Below, piece after piece: positions 7,682-13,579 of a stretch of DNA of 14,327 nt (its first letter is position 1; every line of letters starts with the position of its first letter). The notes below the pieces were generated by a model. It had not been told where the DNA came from, did not search any database, and saw nothing but the letters and a program-made list of their open reading frames with translations. The position numbers were made by a program, and so were the translations under genes. The DNA is taken from positions 1-14,327 of the forward strand of contig CAZRES010000079.1 in the NCBI GenBank assembly GCA_964598885.1, written 5' to 3'. Origin of the DNA: SURF-33 sp964598885 (GTDB taxonomy: Bacteria > Desulfobacterota > Desulfobacteria > Desulfobacterales > Desulfosalsimonadaceae).

Positions 7682-9412
7682 TCACGTTTTTATCCGGACG
7701 TCTTCAATGACGATCTGGAGATTTGTTTTGCCGTTCCAGTGGTTGCGCCGCAATCGATACGCGATTTCAGGGAAAAACCGCTGCCGGGCCGCATCCATAT
7801 CCGCCTTGAACCAGATGGCGGGTACCGGGGGGAGACGCCGGCGGCCGGCAGAGGTCAGGGCGAATCGCATATGACCGATGCCCGCCTCCCGGGAAAAATC
7901 CACGATAACGTTTCGACTCAGAAACAGGGGCTCAGGATGATCCGGACCGAAAGGCTGCAATGCAGCCAGGGCATCCATGAGGGAGTCCGAAATCATGTCC
8001 AGGTCCAGCATGCAGTCGATATCAAGGCTCGGGCCGGTTTCCTGGGGCGCGTTCATGGCCGTGACAGCTTCTTCAAAGGCGTTTTTGAAAGCCTCATAAT
8101 TTTCGGGGCGCAGCCGGACGCCTCCTGCCATGGGATGACCTCCGAAATTTTCCAGATACATGCCGCAGCGGGCAAGGGCTTGATACAGGTTGATGCCGGG
8201 AATGCTGCGTGCCGAGCCCTTGCCCCATCCTTCCCGGAACGATATCAATACCGCCGGCCGATAGAATTCCTCAGCCAGCCGGGAAGCCACGATGCCGAGC
8301 ACACCGTCGTGCCAGTCCTGATGGCAAAGCACAATGGTTTTTTTTTCTAACAGTTCCGGCGATTCGGCGAAATACATGTTGATATAATGCAGGATCTCCC
8401 GTTCAATGGTCTGCCGCGTCTGGTTGAGTTCATTGATTTGTTTCGCCAGGGCCTCGGCAATGGCCGGATCCCGTGTCCGGAGGATCTCCACGCCCAGATC
8501 GGCGCGTGCCATTCGACCCGTGGCATTTAAACGGGGCCCGATCCGATAGCCGATATCCTCTTCGTCCATCATCGGCTTTTTATTGCCGCTGATATCCATA
8601 AGCGCCTGGATGCCGATGCGGGGCCGGGAATTTAAGACCTCCAGTCCGACCCTGGTAATCAGACGATTGTCATGGACCATGGGCACCACATCGGAGATCG
8701 TACCCAGGGCGGCCAGATCGCAGTAGCCTTTCAAATTCGGTTGCGGCCGGTGGTCATTCCAGAACCCCTGTTTGCGAAGATGGGCGCGCAACCGGATCAA
8801 AAGAAAGAACGCAACGCCGGCCCCGGAAAGATAGGTCGCGTTTGAGGGACAATCGCTGCGGCAGGGGTTGATTACCGCGAACGCTTCGGGCATGTTATCG
8901 GAAATCGTATGATGATCGGTGATAATGACATCAATGCCGTATTTCCGCGCCCGGGATACCGCATCACGACTGTCGGAACCGCAATCCACCGTAATCACCA
9001 GTGTGGCGTTCCGAGCGACGGCCACGGTATCGATATGTCCGACCGCCAGACCGTATCCTTCGGTCATGCGATCCGGAATATAATGGGAAACCGTTGCGCC
9101 GGCATGGAGCAGAAATTCCAGCAGAAGCGTCGTGGCGGTAATGCCGTCCACATCATAATCGCCGAAGATCAGAATGTTTTCCTGTTGGTATATCGCCCCT
9201 GCAATGCGCTCAACCGCTTTATCCGCGTCGACCAGCCGGTCCATGGCCTGGAGCTGGGTCCAGGATGGGTTTAAAAATCGGCGCATTTCCGAGACGGTGG
9301 TGATGCCCCGGTTGACCAAAATGGCCGCGACCACCGGATGGCACCCGGATTGGCGGCTGATCTGATCCACGGCGAGGGGATCAACGGATTTGAGGCGCCA
9401 TTGTTTTTTCAT
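7682..9412 (-). CDS. recJ: Single-stranded-DNA-specific exonuclease RecJ
   Basis: RecJ degrades single-stranded DNA 5' to 3' in recombination and mismatch/base-excision repair. The 576-residue length is close to the 577 of E. coli RecJ. The DHH domain shows DYDVDG (85-90), TVDCG (141-145) and TDHH (165-168). The DHHA1 part carries GVLGIVASRLAEE (about 370-382), the KGSARSI motif (about 398-404) and GGHPMAGG (424-431). The C-terminal nucleic-acid-binding part (HMRFALT, then an FPEIAYRLRRNHWNG stretch) is present, so the protein looks complete. I chose the ATG at 9412. A longer frame opening with TTG at 9448 adds 12 residues but has no ribosome-binding site. The gene is divergent from the DUF4911/miaB operon; no terminator is apparent after its stop. 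Confidence 0.95.
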   Translation of the reverse strand: MKKQWRLKSVDPLAVDQISRQSGCHPVVAAILVNRGITTVSEMRRFLNPSWTQLQAMDRLVDADKAVERIAGAIYQQENILIFGDYDVDGITATTLLLEFLLHAGATVSHYIPDRMTEGYGLAVGHIDTVAVARNATLVITVDCGSDSRDAVSRARKYGIDVIITDHHTISDNMPEAFAVINPCRSDCPSNATYLSGAGVAFFLLIRLRAHLRKQGFWNDHRPQPNLKGYCDLAALGTISDVVPMVHDNRLITRVGLEVLNSRPRIGIQALMDISGNKKPMMDEEDIGYRIGPRLNATGRMARADLGVEILRTRDPAIAEALAKQINELNQTRQTIEREILHYINMYFAESPELLEKKTIVLCHQDWHDGVLGIVASRLAEEFYRPAVLISFREGWGKGSARSIPGINLYQALARCGMYLENFGGHPMAGGVRLRPENYEAFKNAFEEAVTAMNAPQETGPSLDIDCMLDLDMISDSLMDALAALQPFGPDHPEPLFLSRNVIVDFSREAGIGHMRFALTSAGRRRLPPVPAIWFKADMDAARQRFFPEIAYRLRRNHWNGKTNLQIVIEDVRIKT

Positions 9413-9439
9413 AGCCGTGCCTATAACGCAAACAGCAGA

Positions 9440-9468
9440 TTGACACAATGGGAAAAAATGCCGATATT
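9440..9468 (+). promoter_or_regulatory. Candidate sigma-70-type promoter of the DUF4911-miaB operon
   Basis: A perfect TTGACA (9440-9445) is followed after 17 bp by GATATT (9463-9468), four of six matches to the -10 consensus. It lies in the divergent gap between recJ and the plus-strand operon, about 95 bp before the first start codon. This is the best promoter match between the two operons. Confidence 0.5.
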
Positions 9469-9564
9469 CTAAGATAGGGTTATGTTATGATTTCATGTTG
9501 AAAAAGTTGTCGCCTGCGGATATGAAGAACCCAATTTTTATGAAAATACGAAAAAGGAAAATTC

Positions 9565-9837
9565 ATGTTATCTGTTAGCAAACGGTACCGTGTGGACCGG
9601 AAATCGGTCTGCCGGCTCCGGTTTATTTTTGAAGCCTATGACGGCATCGCTCAGGTATCCACCCGGGATCCCCTGGCCGCTGAAATTGAGATCCGCGTTC
9701 CGCCCGGCTGCGTAGCCGAGGTGGATGCGCTGATTGATGATTTAAAAACCCATATGATCATCGAACCCATTGTTGCCGACCAAGGGATGCAATCAGGTGA
9801 GGCCGCATCACCGGAGGAAATGGCATGCCCAACATGA
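9565..9837 (+). CDS. DUF4911-like small protein upstream of miaB
   Basis: A 90-residue soluble protein. Its pattern, a charged start with YRVDRKSVCRLRFIFEAYDG followed by a 'VSTRDPLAAEIEIRVPPGC' strand-rich segment and an amphipathic helix (EVDALIDDLK), agrees with my recollection of the DUF4911 family, small proteins often found next to miaB in Desulfobacterota. The family has no established function that I know of. AAGGA lies 6 nt before the ATG. The last 13 bases overlap the start of miaB, and the miaB ribosome-binding site (GGAGGA) lies inside this gene, so translation of the two is probably coupled. The last 15 or so residues look unstructured. Family assignment is moderate; that it is a real gene is well supported. 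Confidence 0.72.
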   Translation: MLSVSKRYRVDRKSVCRLRFIFEAYDGIAQVSTRDPLAAEIEIRVPPGCVAEVDALIDDLKTHMIIEPIVADQGMQSGEAASPEEMACPT

Positions 9838-11261
9838 CCGTTAACCTGGTTTTTATCCATACCATCGGGTGTCAGATGAACGTCTATGACAGCCATCGCA
9901 TGCTTCAGCAGCTCAATGTTGAAGGGGTGGCCGCCACCAATGATATCGAAACCGCGGATGTGATCATTATCAATACATGCGCCATCCGTGAAAAGGCCGT
10001 CCAGAAAGTATACAGCTTTCTGGGACGGCTCAAGTTCTTGAAGCAGCAGCGTCCCCATATTCAGGTTGTCGTGGCAGGCTGCGTGGCCCAGCAGATGGGA
10101 ACCCGCCTTGTGGACCGGTTTCCTTTTATCGATATCGTGCTGGGAACCCATGCGGTCCACCGTCTGCCCGGCTGCATAAAACGCGTCCGGGAAGAAGGCG
10201 GACCGGTCACGGACACGGAAATGTCGACTGAAATTCCCGAATTTCCGAAAGATATGCCCATCGAACCAACGCTCCGGGCGCCTTCGCGGTATGTGACCAT
10301 TATGCGGGGCTGCGACAACTATTGCACCTATTGCGTGGTGCCGTATGTCCGCGGACGGGAAGTCAGCCGCCGACCTGAAGACATCCTTTACGAAGTGCGG
10401 ACACTGGTTCAATCAGGGGTCAAAGAAATCACTCTTCTGGGTCAGAACGTCAACAGTTACGGCATTAAAGAAGGTCTGGTTTCTTTTCCCCAACTCCTGC
10501 AGCAAATCAACGCGGTTGACGGTCTGGAACGGATCCGTTTTGTGACCTCCCATCCCAAGGATCTTTCCGAAGAGTTGATGAATTCATTTGCCAGTCTCCA
10601 TAAATTATGCAATCATATACATCTGCCGGTGCAGTCCGGTTCCAATGGTATTTTAAAAAGCATGAATCGGAAATACACCCGGGAAATGTATATGGAAAAA
10701 GTGGAAAAATTGCGCAAGATATCCCGCGGCATTGCCGTTACCACCGATCTGATCGCGGGATTCCCGGGAGAAGAAGACGACGATTTCGACCAGACCCTGG
10801 ATCTGATGAGGTCTGTGGAGTTTGATCATATTTTTGCTTTTATTTATTCCGATCGGCCCGGCACCCCGGCTTCCCGGTTTCCCGGAAAAGTGCCTGAGCC
10901 GGTGAAACGTCAGCGTCTGATCCGGGCACTGGAACTTCAGTCGGAAATCACGCGAGAGACGTATGGTCGCCTGATCGGGCGGATTTTCCCGGTCATGGTG
11001 GAAGGATACAGCAAAAAACAGTTGAAACCGGATCAAACCGGGCGACCGTTCGATATTGAGCTGTCGGGCCGAACGCCTGAAAACCGAATCGTAAATTTTT
11101 CCATGCGCCATTTTGATCCGGCTGCAAATCCGGATTTTTCCCAGGGCATTGTCCAGCATGTCCGGATCGAACGCGCGTGTGAAAATTCCCTGGTGGGAAC
11201 GCCTGTTGACGAAGACGGTCGCAAGGTCGCCCCGAAAGGAGGAAGGTTTTATGCTGCATGA
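9825..11261 (+). CDS. miaB: tRNA-2-methylthio-N6-dimethylallyladenosine synthase MiaB
   Basis: A radical-SAM methylthiotransferase that adds the 2-methylthio group to i6A37 of tRNAs reading UNN codons. The N-terminal domain has the three cysteines of its own [4Fe-4S] cluster: Cys16 (TIGCQMNVYDS), Cys52 (NTCAIREKA) and Cys86 (VVAGCVAQQ). The radical-SAM motif is GCDNYCTYC (Cys163, Cys167, Cys170), followed by PYVRGREVSR. HLPVQSGS and the T-D-L-I-A-G-F-P-G-E segment are typical of MiaB rather than RimO or MtaB. A TRAM domain ends near NSLVG, and an extra tail of about 20 residues follows. GGAGGA is 6 nt before the ATG at 9825; a second in-frame ATG at 9834 is possible. The 3' end overlaps the next gene by 11 bp. 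Because the modification affects Tyr, Trp and Phe tRNAs, its position near the aromatic attenuator is worth noting, though no functional link is shown. Confidence 0.95.
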   Translation: MPNMTVNLVFIHTIGCQMNVYDSHRMLQQLNVEGVAATNDIETADVIIINTCAIREKAVQKVYSFLGRLKFLKQQRPHIQVVVAGCVAQQMGTRLVDRFPFIDIVLGTHAVHRLPGCIKRVREEGGPVTDTEMSTEIPEFPKDMPIEPTLRAPSRYVTIMRGCDNYCTYCVVPYVRGREVSRRPEDILYEVRTLVQSGVKEITLLGQNVNSYGIKEGLVSFPQLLQQINAVDGLERIRFVTSHPKDLSEELMNSFASLHKLCNHIHLPVQSGSNGILKSMNRKYTREMYMEKVEKLRKISRGIAVTTDLIAGFPGEEDDDFDQTLDLMRSVEFDHIFAFIYSDRPGTPASRFPGKVPEPVKRQRLIRALELQSEITRETYGRLIGRIFPVMVEGYSKKQLKPDQTGRPFDIELSGRTPENRIVNFSMRHFDPAANPDFSQGIVQHVRIERACENSLVGTPVDEDGRKVAPKGGRFYAA

Positions 11262-11760
11262 AATGAAAATCGGCGGGCTGGCCATGGACCCATCCACCAA
11301 TGCGCCGATTCTGATTTTAAACTCAAAAGATGACGATTTTTCCATTCCCATATGGATCGGCCTGCTGGAAGCCGCGGCCATTGCTTCGGTACTGCAGAAC
11401 ATCACCTTTGACCGGCCCATGACCCATGATCTGTTCCGCAGCTTTATTGAAAAAGCCAATATTCATATTCCCCGCGTGGAGGTCTGTGATCTGAGGAACA
11501 ATACCTTTTACGCCCGGATTCACTGCCAGTCCACCGAGGAAACCTTTATCATGGATGCCCGTCCCAGTGATGCCATCGCCCTGGCATTGCGGGTCAACGC
11601 CGCCATATACGTGGATGACAAGGTCATTGAAAATTTAAAGGTCAAAGATGGTGAATCCGAAGGCGAATATGAAAGCGCGGATAACAGTGAGCAGGGAAAA
11701 GAATGGGAGGAATATCTGAAAAATCTTTCCACGGATGATTTTGGAAAATATAAGGTCTAG
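11251..11760 (+). CDS. Bifunctional nuclease family protein (DUF151)
   Basis: A 169-residue protein of the BFN/DUF151 family. Residues 1-130 carry the fold: MKIGGLAMDPSTNAPILIL, IPIWIGLLEAAAIA (about 32-45), the NITFDRPMTHDL segment (50-61) and the signature ARPSDAIALALR (103-114). A linker rich in Glu and Ser (about 132-150) leads to EWEEYLKNLSTDDFGKYKV, a tail I recall from homologues in this group. Plant and bacterial relatives are reported to have nuclease activity, but the role in bacteria is poorly defined. The start at 11251 is set by AAAGGAGG 8 nt upstream. A longer frame reaching back to 11113 lies inside miaB and is not used. The start overlaps the miaB stop by 11 bp, so coupled translation is likely. 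Confidence 0.9.
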   Translation: MLHEMKIGGLAMDPSTNAPILILNSKDDDFSIPIWIGLLEAAAIASVLQNITFDRPMTHDLFRSFIEKANIHIPRVEVCDLRNNTFYARIHCQSTEETFIMDARPSDAIALALRVNAAIYVDDKVIENLKVKDGESEGEYESADNSEQGKEWEEYLKNLSTDDFGKYKV

Positions 11761-11766
11761 CCGGAC

Positions 11767-12432
11767 ATGATCGATCTCCACACCCACACCATTTTCAGCG
11801 ACGGCCAACTCATCGCGTCGGAGCTGGCCCGGCGGGCGGAAGTCCGGGGCTTGACCGCCATCGGCATCACGGATCACGGGGATCTGTCCAATTTCGATTT
11901 TATCATTCCCCGGATCGTATTGGTTGCCGCTCAACTGAATTCGGTGTTATCCATCCGCGTGATTCCCGGGATTGAAATCACTCATGTTCCTCCGGCGCTG
12001 ATCGGGGAATCCGTTCAAAAAGCCCGGAACCTGGGGGCATGTATCGTTATTGTCCACGGAGAGACCATTGTCGAACCCGTGGCGCCGGGCACCAACGCGG
12101 CGGCTATTGCGGCCGGCGCGGATATTCTCGCCCATCCCGGATTGATTACCGAAGAAGATGTCAAGGCCGCCCGGAGTCGTCAGGTTCTTCTGGAGATTAC
12201 GGCCCGAAAAGGGCACAGTCTTACCAACGGCCACGTGGCCCGGCTGGCCCGGGATTACGGCGCCCGGCTTGTGATCAACACGGATTCCCACGGCCCCGCC
12301 GACCTGATTGATGCAGAAACCGCCGAATGCGTGGTCCGGGGCGCCGGTCTGGATGAAGACGCCTTTGGTCAAATGCAGCGCAATGCGGCGAATCTAATCG
12401 AAAACATCGACAAACGGAAAAGTAAAAAATAA
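11767..12432 (+). CDS. PHP-domain metal-dependent phosphoesterase
   Basis: A 221-residue single-domain PHP protein with a complete set of metal ligands: HTHTIFSDG (His5, His7, Asp12), TDHGD (Asp36, His37), Glu70 in PGIEITH, His97 in IVHGE, His123 in LAHPG, and TDSH (Asp173, His175). The family contains histidinol phosphatases, 3',5'-nucleotide phosphatases and DNA polymerase exonuclease domains. The substrate cannot be settled from sequence; annotation as a histidinol-phosphatase-like protein would be a guess. It lies 6 nt after the BFN gene with only a modest AAGG upstream, suggesting read-through translation within the DUF4911-miaB-BFN-PHP operon. It is the last gene of that operon; a new promoter region and the aromatic leader follow. 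Confidence 0.9.
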   Translation: MIDLHTHTIFSDGQLIASELARRAEVRGLTAIGITDHGDLSNFDFIIPRIVLVAAQLNSVLSIRVIPGIEITHVPPALIGESVQKARNLGACIVIVHGETIVEPVAPGTNAAAIAAGADILAHPGLITEEDVKAARSRQVLLEITARKGHSLTNGHVARLARDYGARLVINTDSHGPADLIDAETAECVVRGAGLDEDAFGQMQRNAANLIENIDKRKSKK

Positions 12433-12501
12433 AAAAGCTTGACATCGGCTTCGGCTTGGGCCAAATAGTCGAACAATAGAAGCAATCATTTATTAAGCAG
12501 T

Positions 12502-12510
12502 TGTTATCAT
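12502..12510 (+). promoter_or_regulatory. Candidate extended -10 promoter for the aromatic leader
   Basis: TGTTATCAT (12502-12510) is an extended -10 element: TG, one base, then TATCAT with five of six consensus matches. Transcription would start near 12517, just before the AGGA at 12522-12525 of the leader peptide. There is no good -35 at normal spacing. A separate TTGACA at 12439-12444 has only AATAGT at 19 bp, and could be a weaker alternative. Confidence 0.4.
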
Positions 12511-12537
12511 AAAAAGCAGACAGGACGATATTCGGTG

Positions 12538-12618
12538 ATGAAACCCTTTTCCAGCAGCCGCAGCTATTATTACTACTGGTATTTTAGCTATATCTGCGCC
12601 TGCGGAAAGGACTCCTAA
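12538..12618 (+). CDS. Aromatic-amino-acid leader peptide (Tyr/Trp/Phe-rich, 26 residues)
   Basis: A 26-codon frame (ATG 12538, TAA 12616-12618) encodes a peptide with the run YYYYWYFSY at residues 10-18. In all it holds six Tyr, two Phe and one Trp, which is far beyond chance in so short a frame. AGGA (12522-12525) lies 12 nt before the ATG but 9 nt before a GTG at 12535 that directly precedes it in frame, so the real start may be the GTG. The frame sits just before an intrinsic terminator and two aromatic-pathway genes. By analogy with trpL, pheL and hisL, its translation senses charged tRNA-Tyr, tRNA-Trp and tRNA-Phe. The residues after the run (ICACGKDS) are probably set by RNA pairing rather than peptide function, because the codons for Ala-Cys-Gly form pairing segment 2. 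Confidence 0.9.
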   Translation: MKPFSSSRSYYYYWYFSYICACGKDS

Positions 12619-12697
12619 CCGGTATGAGATAACGCCATACTGAAAAAACAGACGAGACCTAAAAGCCGCGGGCCGGAAAAAGCCCGCGGCTTTTTTT
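12558..12697 (+). promoter_or_regulatory. Ribosome-stalling transcription attenuator of the alternative shikimate operon
   Basis: Four segments form mutually exclusive stems. Segment 1 CCGCAG (12558-12563) pairs with CTGCGG of segment 2 (12600-12605), with the Tyr/Trp/Phe codons in the loop. Segment 2 GCCTGCGG (12598-12605) pairs with segment 3 CCGCGGGC (12666-12673), eight pairs with one G-U. This antiterminator continues as AGGACTC (12608-12614) with GAGACCT (12654-12660), six of seven paired. Segment 3 also pairs with segment 4 (12682-12690) as the terminator. A ribosome stalled on the aromatic codons (12565-12591) would cover segment 1 and free segment 2 to block the terminator. One reaching the stop at 12616 would cover segment 2 and let the terminator form. 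A small hairpin (12620-12626 with 12636-12642) lies between. The pairings are read from the sequence; the mechanism is inferred by analogy with trp attenuators. Confidence 0.88.
12661..12697 (+). terminator. Intrinsic terminator of the attenuator
   Basis: The perfect 9-bp GC-only stem GCCGCGGGC (12665-12673) with GCCCGCGGC (12682-12690) has loop CGGAAAAA and is followed by seven T (12691-12697). The four A before the stem can pair with the first four T, extending it to 13 bp. It lies 40 bp before the ADH synthase start codon, so it must be overridden for the operon to be expressed. Confidence 0.95.
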
Positions 12698-12737
12698 ATT
12701 TGAAAGGACCCCCTTATTACGTGAAAGGAGTAAACCC

Positions 12738-13535
12738 ATGACCATCATCGGCAAGCAGATTCGCATGGAACGCATTATGGACCGCAACACCGGCAACACC
12801 ATTATTGTGCCCCTGGATCACGGGGTTTCCGTCGGACCGATTGAAGGGATCTGCAACATTCGGGAAACCGTGGCCCTGGTGGCCGAAGGAGGGGCCACGG
12901 CCATTGTGGAGCACAAGGGCCTGGTGGGGGCCGGACACCGCCGCAGCGGTTCGGATATCGGCCTGATCATTCATCTGTCCGCATCCACCAGCCTTTCGCC
13001 CCATCCCCATTCCAAAACTCTGGTCAGTTCCGTGGAAGAAGCCATCAAACTGGGTGCGGACGCGGTTTCCATTCACATCAATATCGGCGATGAGCAGGAG
13101 CGGGAGATGCTTCATGATTTTGGCCAGGTCTCCTATGAGGCCCGGCACTGGGGCATGCCGCTGCTGGCCATGATGTATCCCCGGGGGGAGAAAATCAAGG
13201 ATGAATACGATGTGGAAGTGGTCAAGCACGCGGCCCGGGTGGGATGCGAAATGGGGGCGGATATCGTCAAGGTCTCCTATACCGGATCGCCGGAAACCTT
13301 TCGAAAGGTGGTGGAAGGCAGCACCGTGCCGGTGGTGATCGCCGGCGGGGCCAAGATGGACTCGGACCGCGATATTTTAGAAATGGTAAAAGGCGCCATG
13401 GACGCGGGCGCTTCCGGAGCCTCCATCGGCCGAAACGTTTTCCAGCATGCCAATCCACCGGCCATGGTCCGGGCCATGGCCAAAATCATACTTGAAAACG
13501 GCTCGGTGGATGATGCTCTGCAGATGCTGAAATAA
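12738..13535 (+). CDS. 2-amino-3,7-dideoxy-D-threo-hept-6-ulosonate (ADH) synthase, class I aldolase family
   Basis: A 265-residue TIM-barrel aldolase related to archaeal MJ0400 and to DhnA-type fructose-bisphosphate aldolase. ADH synthase joins a 6-deoxy-5-ketofructose phosphate-derived unit with aspartate semialdehyde, the first step of the DAHP-independent route to 3-dehydroquinate. Visible active-site features are VPLDHG (Asp27), MMYPRG (Tyr147) and the Schiff-base lysine in ADIVKVSYTG (Lys178). GADAVSIHINIG and VIAGG motifs are also present. The neighbouring 3-dehydroquinate synthase II gene favours ADH synthase over a glycolytic aldolase. AAAGGAG lies 7 nt before the ATG. It is the first gene behind the Tyr/Trp/Phe attenuator, and the regulation agrees with the assigned pathway. 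The next gene follows after 44 bp. Confidence 0.9.
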   Translation: MTIIGKQIRMERIMDRNTGNTIIVPLDHGVSVGPIEGICNIRETVALVAEGGATAIVEHKGLVGAGHRRSGSDIGLIIHLSASTSLSPHPHSKTLVSSVEEAIKLGADAVSIHINIGDEQEREMLHDFGQVSYEARHWGMPLLAMMYPRGEKIKDEYDVEVVKHAARVGCEMGADIVKVSYTGSPETFRKVVEGSTVPVVIAGGAKMDSDRDILEMVKGAMDAGASGASIGRNVFQHANPPAMVRAMAKIILENGSVDDALQMLK

Positions 13536-13579
13536 ATCGCCGCCAGCCGCGTGCACGGCGGTAATCAAGGAGAACAACC

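Noticed and set aside
9413..9448. Longer RecJ starting at TTG 9448
   Set aside because: No ribosome-binding site, and the extra 12 residues do not look like RecJ. The ATG at 9412 gives a length matching known RecJ.
9495..9581. Short frame (28 residues) upstream of the DUF4911-like gene as a second leader peptide
   Set aside because: Lys/Ile-rich with no biased codon run, no clear ribosome-binding site, and no terminator or competing stems follow it.
12439..12469. Main promoter from the perfect TTGACA at 12439
   Set aside because: At 17 or 18 bp spacing the -10 positions match poorly; only AATAGT at 19 bp is acceptable. The extended -10 at 12502 is placed better relative to the leader's ribosome-binding site. 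Kept only as an alternative.
12433..12737. T-box riboswitch as the regulator of the aromatic genes
   Set aside because: I see no T-box consensus or specifier-loop layout, while the aromatic-rich short frame with competing stems explains the terminator fully.
13538..13562. GC hairpin between the two aromatic genes as a terminator
   Set aside because: The stem is only 5-6 bp with no T run; it may slightly affect translation of the second gene but should not terminate transcription.
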